Of a stretch of 64,000 bases of DNA, positions 41,111 to 47,912 are shown in pieces. The notes beneath the pieces were generated by a model. It was not told the origin of the DNA. It saw nothing but the letters and a program-made list of their open reading frames with translations, and did no database searches. Positions within the stretch are counted from its first letter, which is position 1, and each line of letters opens with the position of its first letter. The stretch is taken from contig NZ_KZ304963.1 in the NCBI RefSeq assembly GCF_002723615.1, forward strand, positions 1-64,000. Reading direction: 5' to 3'. A program made the translations under genes and the position numbers. Source of the stretch: Limimaricola cinnabarinus. GTDB lineage: Bacteria; Pseudomonadota; Alphaproteobacteria; Rhodobacterales; Rhodobacteraceae.

Positions 41111-42643
41111 TCAGCGCTCCTTCAGCTTCACGCGGGAATTGTAGAGGTTCATGGCGCTGGAGATCACGAGGCTGGTGACGAGGTAGAACAGCCCCAGAAG
41201 CAGCATCCCCTCCAGCTCCTTGCCGGTCTGGTTGATGGTGATGCCCCCCAGCGTCGAGCGCACATCCATGTAGCCCACCGCGATCGCCAGCGACGAGTTC
41301 TTGGTGAGGTTCAGATATTGCGAGATCATCGGCGGGATGATGACGCGCAGCGCCTGCGGCAGGATGACGAGGCGCATGGTGCGCGAGGGCTTGATGCCCA
41401 GCGCGTAGGCCGCCTCGGTCTGGCCCTTGGAGACCGCGAGGATGCCGCCGCGCACGTTCTCGGCGATGAAGGCGCCGGTGTAGAGCGACAGCGCCAGCCA
41501 CAGCGCGATCAGCGAATTGCGAAGCTGCAACCCGCCCTCGAAGTTGAAGCCGCCCAGCACCGGGCGCTCGAACTCGACCGGCAGGCCGCGCGCGATGTCG
41601 TCCGACAGCGCCAGCGCGCCGGCGGGCAGCGTCGCGGGATCGACCGAGCCCGGCAGCGACATGATGTTGCAGCGCCCCGCTTCGGCGGCGGCGATGGCGG
41701 CGGCGTTGTCTTCCACGGCGACGAGGTTGAAGCGCGCCTCATTGCTTCGCATCAGGCGGCGCAGGTTCAAGGCCTCGGTCGAGCCGGGCACGGCGCAGAC
41801 ATTCATGCCCTGCGCGCCCGGCCCGGCGGCATAATCGGCGAGGCTCATCTGCGCCTCGGCCCCGGTGACATAGACCGGCTGACGCTCGCGGCCCATGGTG
41901 GCCGACAGCACGAGAAAGGCCAGCGCCGTGGGCAGGATCAGGAGCCCCAGCGTGCCCCAGCCGATCGGCAGGATGCGGCCCGTCTGCTCCTGCACCTTGT
42001 GGGCGTGGCGGCGCCAGGCCCAGATCGCCACCAGCGACAGCAGGAAGACGGCAAGCAGGATGCCCGCCCCCGCGCCCCAATGCGGCGCCGGGATGAAGAC
42101 GCCGCGATTGGTGATCGCGACGCTGTCGCCGAAGATCATCGAGGCACCGCCGCCCTCGCGGAAATCGCGCGGCTGCGGGGTCGATTCGGTCATCAGCGCG
42201 AAGATCAGCAGGATCCACAGCAGCAGCGGGATGTTGCGGAAGCCCTCGACATAGACCGCCATCAGCTTGGCGACGATCCAGTTCTTGGACAGGCGCAGCA
42301 CGCCCGCCAGAACGCCGAGGATGGTCGCAAGCGTGCAGCCCAGCACCGCGACGAGCAGCGTGTTGAGGATGCCCACGAGGGCGGCGCGGCCATGGGTCGA
42401 GCCGCTGTCATAGTCGATCAGGCGCTGGTTGATGTCATATCCCGCGCGCTGGCCGAGAAAGCCGAAATCGAAATCCTTGCCGAGCGCGGAGAGGTTGGCG
42501 ATCGTGTTCGACACCAGCCAGCTCAGCCCCAGCATGAGGGCGATGAAGGCGATCACCTGAATGGTCAGGGAGCGGTAGCGGGTGTCGTAGATGAGCTGGC
42601 TAGGCCGAAACCCGGCCTTCGGAACATCCGAGGTCGTTGTCAT
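41111..42643 (-). CDS. aapQ: General L-amino-acid ABC transporter, permease AapQ/BztB with SBP-like insertion
   Basis: 510 residues, about 80-110 longer than the AapQ and BztB lengths I recall (about 400 and 430). TM1 is at about 26-48, and the transport domain is split. Its first part is at about 88-150 and its second at about 375-500, with the EAA loop KGQTEAAYALGIKPSRTMRL. Between them are two more hydrophobic segments (about 190-210 and 227-247) and an extracytoplasmic insertion at about 250-362. Residues 281-327 of this insertion align without gaps to residues 145-191 of the binding protein AapJ, sharing VC, a Gly/Thr-rich ligand loop ending LNL, VE-NA and AG-C. This is an unusual permease-embedded binding-domain fragment. 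Confidence 0.94.
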   Translation of the reverse strand: MTTTSDVPKAGFRPSQLIYDTRYRSLTIQVIAFIALMLGLSWLVSNTIANLSALGKDFDFGFLGQRAGYDINQRLIDYDSGSTHGRAALVGILNTLLVAVLGCTLATILGVLAGVLRLSKNWIVAKLMAVYVEGFRNIPLLLWILLIFALMTESTPQPRDFREGGGASMIFGDSVAITNRGVFIPAPHWGAGAGILLAVFLLSLVAIWAWRRHAHKVQEQTGRILPIGWGTLGLLILPTALAFLVLSATMGRERQPVYVTGAEAQMSLADYAAGPGAQGMNVCAVPGSTEALNLRRLMRSNEARFNLVAVEDNAAAIAAAEAGRCNIMSLPGSVDPATLPAGALALSDDIARGLPVEFERPVLGGFNFEGGLQLRNSLIALWLALSLYTGAFIAENVRGGILAVSKGQTEAAYALGIKPSRTMRLVILPQALRVIIPPMISQYLNLTKNSSLAIAVGYMDVRSTLGGITINQTGKELEGMLLLGLFYLVTSLVISSAMNLYNSRVKLKER

Positions 42644-42748
42644 GAAATGGTCCCCGTTGGTCCCCCGTGCCGGCTTCGCGCCGGTTGCTCCGGCTGCGCC
42701 CTGAAAACGGGAGAAAGGCGGCGCTGCGCGCCATGTCCTTCATTGGTG

Positions 42749-42772
42749 GGGAGGGGCGCGCACGCCCCTCCC
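42749..42772 (-). other. Intercistronic hairpin after aapJ
   Basis: A perfect 10-bp stem (42749-42758 with 42763-42772) with a 4-base loop lies 7 bases after the aapJ stop on the minus strand and lacks a T-run. It probably protects the aapJ message or attenuates read-through into aapQMP, giving binding protein in excess. The remaining 105 bases up to aapQ show no gene. Confidence 0.75.
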
Positions 42773-42779
42773 GATCAGC

Positions 42780-43799
42780 TTAGCGGAAGGGCGGCGCGTA
42801 GATCAGGCCGCCATTGGTCCACTGCGCGTTGAGACCGCGCGCGAGGCCGATGGGGGTGTTCTCGCCGATGTTCTTCTCGAAGATCTCGCCGTAATTGCCG
42901 CCGGCGGCGATCGCCCTCTTGGCCCAGTCGTTCTCGAGGCCGATCATCGCGCCAAGCTCGCCCTCGGTGCCCAGAAGGCGGTTCACTTCGGGGTTGGTGC
43001 CCGGGGCGGAGGCCAGCTCGTTGACATTGGCCGAGGTCACGCCGAACTCCTCGGCGGCGATCAGCGCGTTGAGCGTCCAGCGCACGATGTCGCCCCACTC
43101 GTTGTCGCCATGGCGCACCAGCGGGCCGAGCGGCTCCTTGGAGATGATCTCGGGCAGGATCACGTGATCGCCCGGGTTCTCGAAGGTGGCGCGGGTCGCG
43201 GCGAGGCCGGAGGCGTCGGTGGTGTAGGCGTCGCAGGCCCCGGCGAGGTATTGCTGCTGGGCCTCGGCGTTGGTCTCGACCGGCACGGGCTCGTAGCTGA
43301 TGTTGTTGTTGCGGAAGAAGTCCGCGAGGTTCAGCTCGGTGGTGGTGCCGGTCTGGATGCAGACGGTCGCGCCGTCGAGATCCTTGGCCGAGGAGACGCC
43401 CAGCTCGGTCGGCACGATGAAGCCCTGGCCGTCATAATAGTTGACGCCGGCGAAATCGAACTTGAGGTCGGTGTCGCGCGAGAAGGTCCAGGTGGTGTTG
43501 CGCGCCAGCATGTCGATCTCGCCCGAGGCGAGCGCGGTAAAGCGGGTCTGGCCGGTGGTGGGCACGAAGTTGACGGCCGTGGGATCGCCCAGCACGGCGG
43601 CGGCGACGGCGCGGCAGACGGAGACGTCGAAGCCCTCCCAGACGCCATTGGCATCGGGGGCGCCGAAGCCGGCCAGGCCGGTCACCACGCCGCAGTTCAG
43701 CTCGCCGCGCTCCTTGACGTCGTCGAGCGTGGCGGCTTGCGTCGCTCCGGCGGCGAGACCGGTGACGGTCAGGGCGCCGAAGAGTACGGATTTCTTCAT
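42780..43799 (-). CDS. aapJ: General L-amino-acid ABC transporter, binding protein
   Basis: 339 residues. The signal peptide ends near residue 22 (ATQA-ATLDD). Family 3 solute-binding fold with CGVVTGLAGFGAPDANGVWEG split over about 36-56. It also has VCIQTGTTTELNL (146-158), the loop that in this family contacts the ligand's alpha-carboxylate, and a paired Cys at about 189. It delivers a broad range of L-amino acids, or glutamate/glutamine/aspartate/asparagine if it is more BztA-like. AGGAAGAGG precedes the ATG. Confidence 0.96.
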   Translation of the reverse strand: MKKSVLFGALTVTGLAAGATQAATLDDVKERGELNCGVVTGLAGFGAPDANGVWEGFDVSVCRAVAAAVLGDPTAVNFVPTTGQTRFTALASGEIDMLARNTTWTFSRDTDLKFDFAGVNYYDGQGFIVPTELGVSSAKDLDGATVCIQTGTTTELNLADFFRNNNISYEPVPVETNAEAQQQYLAGACDAYTTDASGLAATRATFENPGDHVILPEIISKEPLGPLVRHGDNEWGDIVRWTLNALIAAEEFGVTSANVNELASAPGTNPEVNRLLGTEGELGAMIGLENDWAKRAIAAGGNYGEIFEKNIGENTPIGLARGLNAQWTNGGLIYAPPFR

Positions 43800-43993
43800 G
43801 AACAACCTCTTCCTGTGTAGCGGCCCCTCTTGGCGGGGGCGGCTTTCCTTGTGCCGGGCGCGGTCCGGCCCGGCGGGATGCTGGAGCCAAGAGGCCCCCA
43901 CCGGGGCAGTTGGGCAATGATTTGCCGACAGGTCAAGTCCCAGCCCCCGTCACGTCACGGAGCGAACGCGGGGTAAAGCGGCACCCATGCACG

Positions 43994-44022
43994 AAAAACG
44001 GGCGGCCCCGAAGGGACCGCCC
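43994..44022 (-). terminator. Intrinsic terminator of the crcB-rluC-gph-atp12 unit
   Basis: A 10-bp stem (44000-44009 with 44013-44022, one G-T pair) with a 3-base loop is followed on the minus strand by G and five T. It lies 28 bases after the ATP12-type gene. The 194 bases between it and aapJ carry a TTGACC-like element near 43925-43930 but no convincing -10 and no gene. Confidence 0.85.
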
Positions 44023-44050
44023 GCATGCCTTGCACCGCTGTTTCGCGGCC

Positions 44051-44758
44051 TCAGCCGAGCAGCGTCCAGAACCGCGCCGCATCGTGAAACGCCGTGCGTT
44101 TCACCTGTGCGAGCGCCTCGGCCTCCTCGTCCTCGCCCCATTGCTCGATCTGCCATTCCTCGTCGAGCCGCGACAGCCGCCAGGCCTCGGCGGCGTCGAG
44201 CCGCGCCTCGGTGACGGCATGGGCCAGCACGAGCGAGCCCGAAAGCGCCACGAGATCGTGAAACGCCGCGAGCGCGAAGGGGTCCATCTCGCGCAGCGGC
44301 GCGGCCAGCCGCTCCAGTGCCGCCGCGTCCTGCGCCACCGGCATGACGCCCGCCGTCACCGCAAGCCGCGCGCCAAAGCGCGTCTCGGCCCAGTCGAGCA
44401 GCGGGTCCCAGTCCGCCGATTGCCGCGCCACCAGCTCGGCCGGCCCATCGGCGCGGTAGCACAGCATGTCCGAGCCGCCGTAAGCCGCCAGCATCGCGGC
44501 CACCTCCTCGTGCTGCACCGCCACCTTGTCGATGGCCGAGTTTGCGGTGCGGGTGGCGGGCATGGCGCGCGGGTCGATCTTTTCGCCCTGCGCCTGCCAT
44601 TCGGCGGCGATGGCCTGCGCCAGCCGCTCGGAGGGCAGCACCAGCGCCGCCTTGGCCGGGGTGCGCACGGGGCGCCCGTCGAGCAGCACCTGCCAGCCGC
44701 TCTCCGCCGGCTCGAAGGTGGCTTCCTTCCAGAACCGCTTGGCCTTCCATTCGCTCAT
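44051..44758 (-). CDS. ATP12-family F1-ATPase assembly chaperone
   Basis: 235 residues. It matches the ATP12 chaperone family: N-terminal KRFWKEATFEPAESGWQVLL with DGRPVRTPAKA, EWQAQGEKIDP, a conserved TRTANSAID, and DMLCYRADGP followed by WDPLLDWAE. In mitochondria Atp12 protects F1 alpha subunits; alphaproteobacteria carry homologues with a presumed similar role. Last gene of a four-gene overlapping unit. It overlaps the preceding HAD gene by 4 bases. Confidence 0.92.
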   Translation of the reverse strand: MSEWKAKRFWKEATFEPAESGWQVLLDGRPVRTPAKAALVLPSERLAQAIAAEWQAQGEKIDPRAMPATRTANSAIDKVAVQHEEVAAMLAAYGGSDMLCYRADGPAELVARQSADWDPLLDWAETRFGARLAVTAGVMPVAQDAAALERLAAPLREMDPFALAAFHDLVALSGSLVLAHAVTEARLDAAEAWRLSRLDEEWQIEQWGEDEEAEALAQVKRTAFHDAARFWTLLG

Positions 44759-45429
44759 GAAATCGTCTCCGTCAGCTCGTCGAGCGCGGGCATGAGCCCG
44801 GCCCAGTCATGGATGATGCGGTCGGCGCCAAGCCCCGCCGCCGGCTGATAGCCCCAGCCCACCCCGATCGAGGCGACGCCCGCGGCGCGCGCCATGTCGG
44901 TGTCAAAGCGCGTGTCGCCCACCATCACCGCGCGATGCGCCGCCACCCCCGTCTCGCCCAAGGCGGCGCGGATCATCGCCGGGTTGGGCTTCGAGGGGTG
45001 ATCGTCGGCGGTCTGGCGGCTGTGAAACAGCCCCTCAAGCCCATGCGCCTCGACCAGCCCATCAAGCCCGCGCCGCGACTTGCCGGTGGCCACGGCGAGC
45101 AGCGTGAAGGGCTCCCCCGCCAGCCGCTCCAGCATCTCCCGCGCACCGGGATAAAAGGGACTGCTCCCGGCCCCGTTCGCCTGCCGCAGCCCGGCATAGG
45201 CGCTGCAATAGCTGGCGATCATGCGCGCGCGGGTGTCCGGCCCCTGCTCGCCCGCGAGGCGCAGGAAGGTTTCGGGCAGCGACAGCCCCACCCCCGACAG
45301 CACCCGCTCGCGCGGCGGCATGGCGAGGCCCTCGGCCCCGAAGGCCGCCGCCATCGCCGCGAGGATGTCGCGCTGGCTGTCGACCAGCGTGCCGTCGACA
45401 TCGAAGATCACCAGCCGCGTCTCGGTCAT
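44755..45429 (-). CDS. HAD-superfamily phosphatase, phosphoglycolate phosphatase-like
   Basis: 224 residues. Subfamily IA HAD hydrolase with nucleophile motif IFDVDGTLVDSQRD (about residues 8-21), motif II TGKSRRG and motifs III/IV KPNPAMI and VGDTRFDTDMARAAG. The cap domain is helical. The substrate could be 2-phosphoglycolate or another small phosphate ester. It overlaps both rluC (upstream) and the ATP12-type gene by 4 bases. Its resemblance to Gph is good but not decisive. Confidence 0.85.
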   Translation of the reverse strand: MTETRLVIFDVDGTLVDSQRDILAAMAAAFGAEGLAMPPRERVLSGVGLSLPETFLRLAGEQGPDTRARMIASYCSAYAGLRQANGAGSSPFYPGAREMLERLAGEPFTLLAVATGKSRRGLDGLVEAHGLEGLFHSRQTADDHPSKPNPAMIRAALGETGVAAHRAVMVGDTRFDTDMARAAGVASIGVGWGYQPAAGLGADRIIHDWAGLMPALDELTETIS

Positions 45430-46484
45430 CCGGCGACGTCGTCCGGGTCGAACGGGTCCATCGGCGCGTCGCGCGCATCCCAGCCGAGGAAATCCCATGT
45501 CCGTTCCATGTGATCGGGCAGCGGCGCCACGAGCTGCAGGATCGCCTTGGTCACCGGATGCTCGATCTTGAGCGAACGCGCATGCAGGTGCAGCTTGCGG
45601 TCGATCTCGGCGCCGAGCCCCGCGCCCCAGCCATCGCCGAGGTTCTCCTGCCCCGAGCCGCCATATTTGCCGTCGCCCACCACCGGGTGGCCAAGCTCGG
45701 CCATATGCGCGCGCAGCTGGTGGGTCCGCCCCGTCACCGGCACCAGCGCCATCCACGACACGCGCTGGCCCAGCGCGCTGATGGTGGCGAATTCGGTGGT
45801 GGCGCGCTTGGCGCCCGGCGTCCTGTCGACCTCCGCGGGATGGATGCACTGCATCTTCTCCCCCTCGCCGCCCTTCCCGTGGCCCATCGCCTTGACGAGG
45901 CCATACTTGATGATGCCCGCGCGCGGCTGCGGCGCGCCGGCGACGGCGGCCCAGTAGATCTTGCGCGTCTCGCGGTGCTTGAGGTTCTCGGTCAGCCCCT
46001 TGGCGGCCATGCGGGTGCGCGCCAGCAGCAGCACGCCCGAAGTGTCGCGGTCGAGCCGATGCACGAGGCGCGGCTTGTCGTCATAGCCGTCGCGCAGCGC
46101 CTCGGCGAGCCCGTCGACATGCTTGGAGACCCCCGATCCGCCCTGCGTCGGCAGGCCCGCGGGCTTGTTGATGGCGATGATGTGCTCGTCGCGGAAGATC
46201 ACGCAGCCGCGGATCATCTCCGCGTCCTTCTTGGAGATCTGGGAGCGATCGACGGGCCGGCTTTCGACCTCGTGCGCCTCGGGGATCGGCGGCACGCGCA
46301 CGCTTTGCCCGACCTCCAGCCTCGTGGCGGGCTTCACGCGCCCGCCCTCGACCCGCAGCTCGCCCTTGCGGCACATCTTCTCGATCCGGGTCTGGACGAG
46401 GTGGGGAAAGCGCCGCTTGAGCCAGCGGTCGAGCCGCTGGTCGCCTTCGTCGGCGCCTACGGTGATGGTCTGCACGCCGCTCAT
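45426..46484 (-). CDS. rluC: 23S rRNA pseudouridine synthase, RluC type
   Basis: 352 residues. An N-terminal S4 RNA-binding domain (about residues 17-75) is followed by the pseudouridine synthase domain with catalytic Asp in PRLVHRLDRDTSGVLLL. Further family motifs are VTGRTHQLRAHMAELGHP and GDGKYGG. RluC modifies positions 955, 2504 and 2580 in Escherichia coli 23S rRNA. AAGGAG precedes the ATG at 46484. It overlaps crcB and the HAD gene by 4 bases each. Confidence 0.94.
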   Translation of the reverse strand: MSGVQTITVGADEGDQRLDRWLKRRFPHLVQTRIEKMCRKGELRVEGGRVKPATRLEVGQSVRVPPIPEAHEVESRPVDRSQISKKDAEMIRGCVIFRDEHIIAINKPAGLPTQGGSGVSKHVDGLAEALRDGYDDKPRLVHRLDRDTSGVLLLARTRMAAKGLTENLKHRETRKIYWAAVAGAPQPRAGIIKYGLVKAMGHGKGGEGEKMQCIHPAEVDRTPGAKRATTEFATISALGQRVSWMALVPVTGRTHQLRAHMAELGHPVVGDGKYGGSGQENLGDGWGAGLGAEIDRKLHLHARSLKIEHPVTKAILQLVAPLPDHMERTWDFLGWDARDAPMDPFDPDDVAG

Positions 46485-46834
46485 GAGAGGCTCCTTGCGA
46501 TCCAGAGGCCCGAAGCACAGGCCATGATTGAGAGAATGACCGATCCCGCCACATAGGCCAACGCCGCGCTCGCGCGCCCCGCCTCCATGAGCCGCAGCGC
46601 ATCGAGCGAGAAGGCCGAAAAGGTGGTGAACCCGCCCAGAAGCCCGGTGATCAGCAGCGGCGCGAGATGCGCCGCGCGGGTTTCGAGCAGCACCCACAGC
46701 ACCCCGATGGCCAGGCTGCCCGCGACATTGACCGCGAGGGTGCCCATCGGGAAGGCCAGCGCCTGCCCGACGAGAAACCGCAGGCTCGCGCCCGTGGCGC
46801 CGCCCATGGCCACCAATGCAAGGGATGTCATCAT
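46481..46834 (-). CDS. crcB: Fluoride channel CrcB/Fluc
   Basis: 117 residues, four predicted helices. Family motifs are GGATGASLRFLVG (about residues 12-24), GTLAVNVAGSLAIG (about 32-45) with the conserved Asn, and GLLGGFTTFSAFS (about 68-80), which lines the fluoride pore. It forms a dual-topology dimer exporting fluoride. The start is ATG at 46834 or the next codon. No fluoride riboswitch pattern is recognisable upstream. First gene of the crcB-rluC-gph-atp12 unit. Confidence 0.94.
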   Translation of the reverse strand: MMTSLALVAMGGATGASLRFLVGQALAFPMGTLAVNVAGSLAIGVLWVLLETRAAHLAPLLITGLLGGFTTFSAFSLDALRLMEAGRASAALAYVAGSVILSIMACASGLWIARSLS

Positions 46835-46876
46835 CCGCGCGGTGTCGCGGCGCCGCCCCCGCTTGTCAAGCGCCGC

Positions 46877-46901
46877 CCCTTTCATCTTTCCCCAAATACG
46901 C
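46877..46901. repeat. 25-base dispersed motif, copy 2, with adjoining hairpins
   Basis: CCCTTTCATCTTTC followed by CCCAAATACGC, two substitutions from the copy at 38955-38979. It is directly followed by GC-rich inverted repeats: GGCC-GCA-GGCC and a 6-bp stem at 46920-46934 (loop AGC). The whole block (46877-46940) looks like an intergenic repeat unit. Confidence 0.6.
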
Positions 46902-47098
46902 CGGGGGAGGCCGCAGGCCGGGGGCAGCGCCCCCCGCCCACGGTAAAACACAAGAACGATCGGCCCCAAACCCCCTCCCCCGCACACCCCGAAAGAGAAG
47001 ACGCACGAGCCACCGATGCCCCCATCTTCGCGCCCCGCCGCGCGCCAACAATGCGTGCCGAGCGGCGCTTGCGGGACCGGAGAACATGAAGCCGGGGG

Positions 47099-47128
47099 TT
47101 GACGTAGCGTCACTTTGCAGGCGGAATT
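47099..47128 (+). promoter_or_regulatory. Candidate promoter/operator of the phosphorelay-transporter operon
   Basis: TTGACG (47099-47104) is a good -35; the best -10 at 17-18 bases is weak (near 47122-47128, GGAATT). The inverted repeat TGACG-TAG-CGTCA (47100-47112) overlaps the -35. A weak core with an overlapping dyad suggests control by an activator or repressor that I cannot name. Confidence 0.35.
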
Positions 47129-47159
47129 GGTTCCATCCGCGATTGAATGGAGCTGGCCG

Positions 47160-47912
47160 ATGAAGTGCGCCCATCTTGTCATCCTTGCCGGCCTCCTGCT
47201 CTCATCCCCCGCCCTGGCCGATCGGCATTCCGTGGTCGTCGCGACGCTCAACTGGCCGCCCTATGTCTCCGAGGAGCTGCCGAAGGGAGGGGCCACCGCG
47301 GAGGTCGTGCGCCGGGCCTTCGCCGCCGCCAGGACCGAGGTCGAGATCCGCACCCTGCCGTGGAAACGGGCGATCTCGATGACCCGCGACACCGAAGAGG
47401 TCGTGGCCTATTTTCCGGGCTATCATTGCCGGCATGTCGAGGGCTTCGTGCCCTCGGACCCGATCGGGGACGGCCCGCTCGGCTTCGTCGAGCATGTCGC
47501 AGCGCCGATCACCTGGGAGCGCGTCGACGATCTCGGCGAGCAGAAGCTGAAGATCGGCACGGTTCTCGGCTATGCCAATACCGACGAGTTCGACGAGAAG
47601 GCCGGGACGGGCTGGATTCATGCCATTCCGGCCGCGGACGACGTCACCAACCTGCGCAAGCTGTCGTTGCAGCGCATCGATGTCGCGGTCATCGACAAGC
47701 TGGTGCTGGCCTACCTGCTGGCGACGGAGCCCTCGCTCGAAGGGCTGGAGACGGTGCTGCGCTTCAACCCGAGGCCGCTCGAGCACAAGACGCTCTACCT
47801 GTGCTTCAACGATGACGCGGCGGGCCGCGCCCTGCGCGACCACTTCAATGCCGGGCTCGCGCAGATCGACGTGCCCGCCCTCGTCGAAAGCTACTTCGCG
47901 GACGAGTTCTGA
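47160..47912 (+). CDS. Periplasmic family 3-like solute-binding protein (putative sensor partner)
   Basis: 250 residues. Signal peptide of 20 residues ending SPALA-DRH. The mature part has the family 3 opening VVVATLNWPPYVSEELPKGG with a lobe-1 motif LPWKRAISM and lobe-2 KIGTVLGYANTDEFD. It resembles amino-acid or small-solute receptors, but no ABC permease or ATPase is adjacent. Instead its TGA shares a base with the ATG of a hybrid histidine kinase, so it probably reports ligand to that kinase's periplasmic domain or feeds the transporter at the operon's end. ATGGAG precedes the ATG. Confidence 0.87.
   Translation: MKCAHLVILAGLLLSSPALADRHSVVVATLNWPPYVSEELPKGGATAEVVRRAFAAARTEVEIRTLPWKRAISMTRDTEEVVAYFPGYHCRHVEGFVPSDPIGDGPLGFVEHVAAPITWERVDDLGEQKLKIGTVLGYANTDEFDEKAGTGWIHAIPAADDVTNLRKLSLQRIDVAVIDKLVLAYLLATEPSLEGLETVLRFNPRPLEHKTLYLCFNDDAAGRALRDHFNAGLAQIDVPALVESYFADEF

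Larger units (their letters stand above)
46835..47159. other. Divergent intergenic region, crcB to solute-sensor gene
   Basis: 325 bases without a supported gene. From left to right it holds a TTGACA element on the minus strand (46864-46869) too close to crcB to have a good -10, and the dispersed 25-mer with its hairpins (46877-46940). A mixed-composition stretch follows, then the inverted repeat and -35-like element in front of the phosphorelay operon (47099-47128). Confidence 0.6.

Noticed and set aside
46835-47100. Fluoride riboswitch upstream of crcB
   Set aside because: I looked for the conserved crcB-motif pseudoknot pattern on the minus strand and found only GC-rich repeats and the dispersed 25-mer. 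A covariance-model search would settle it.
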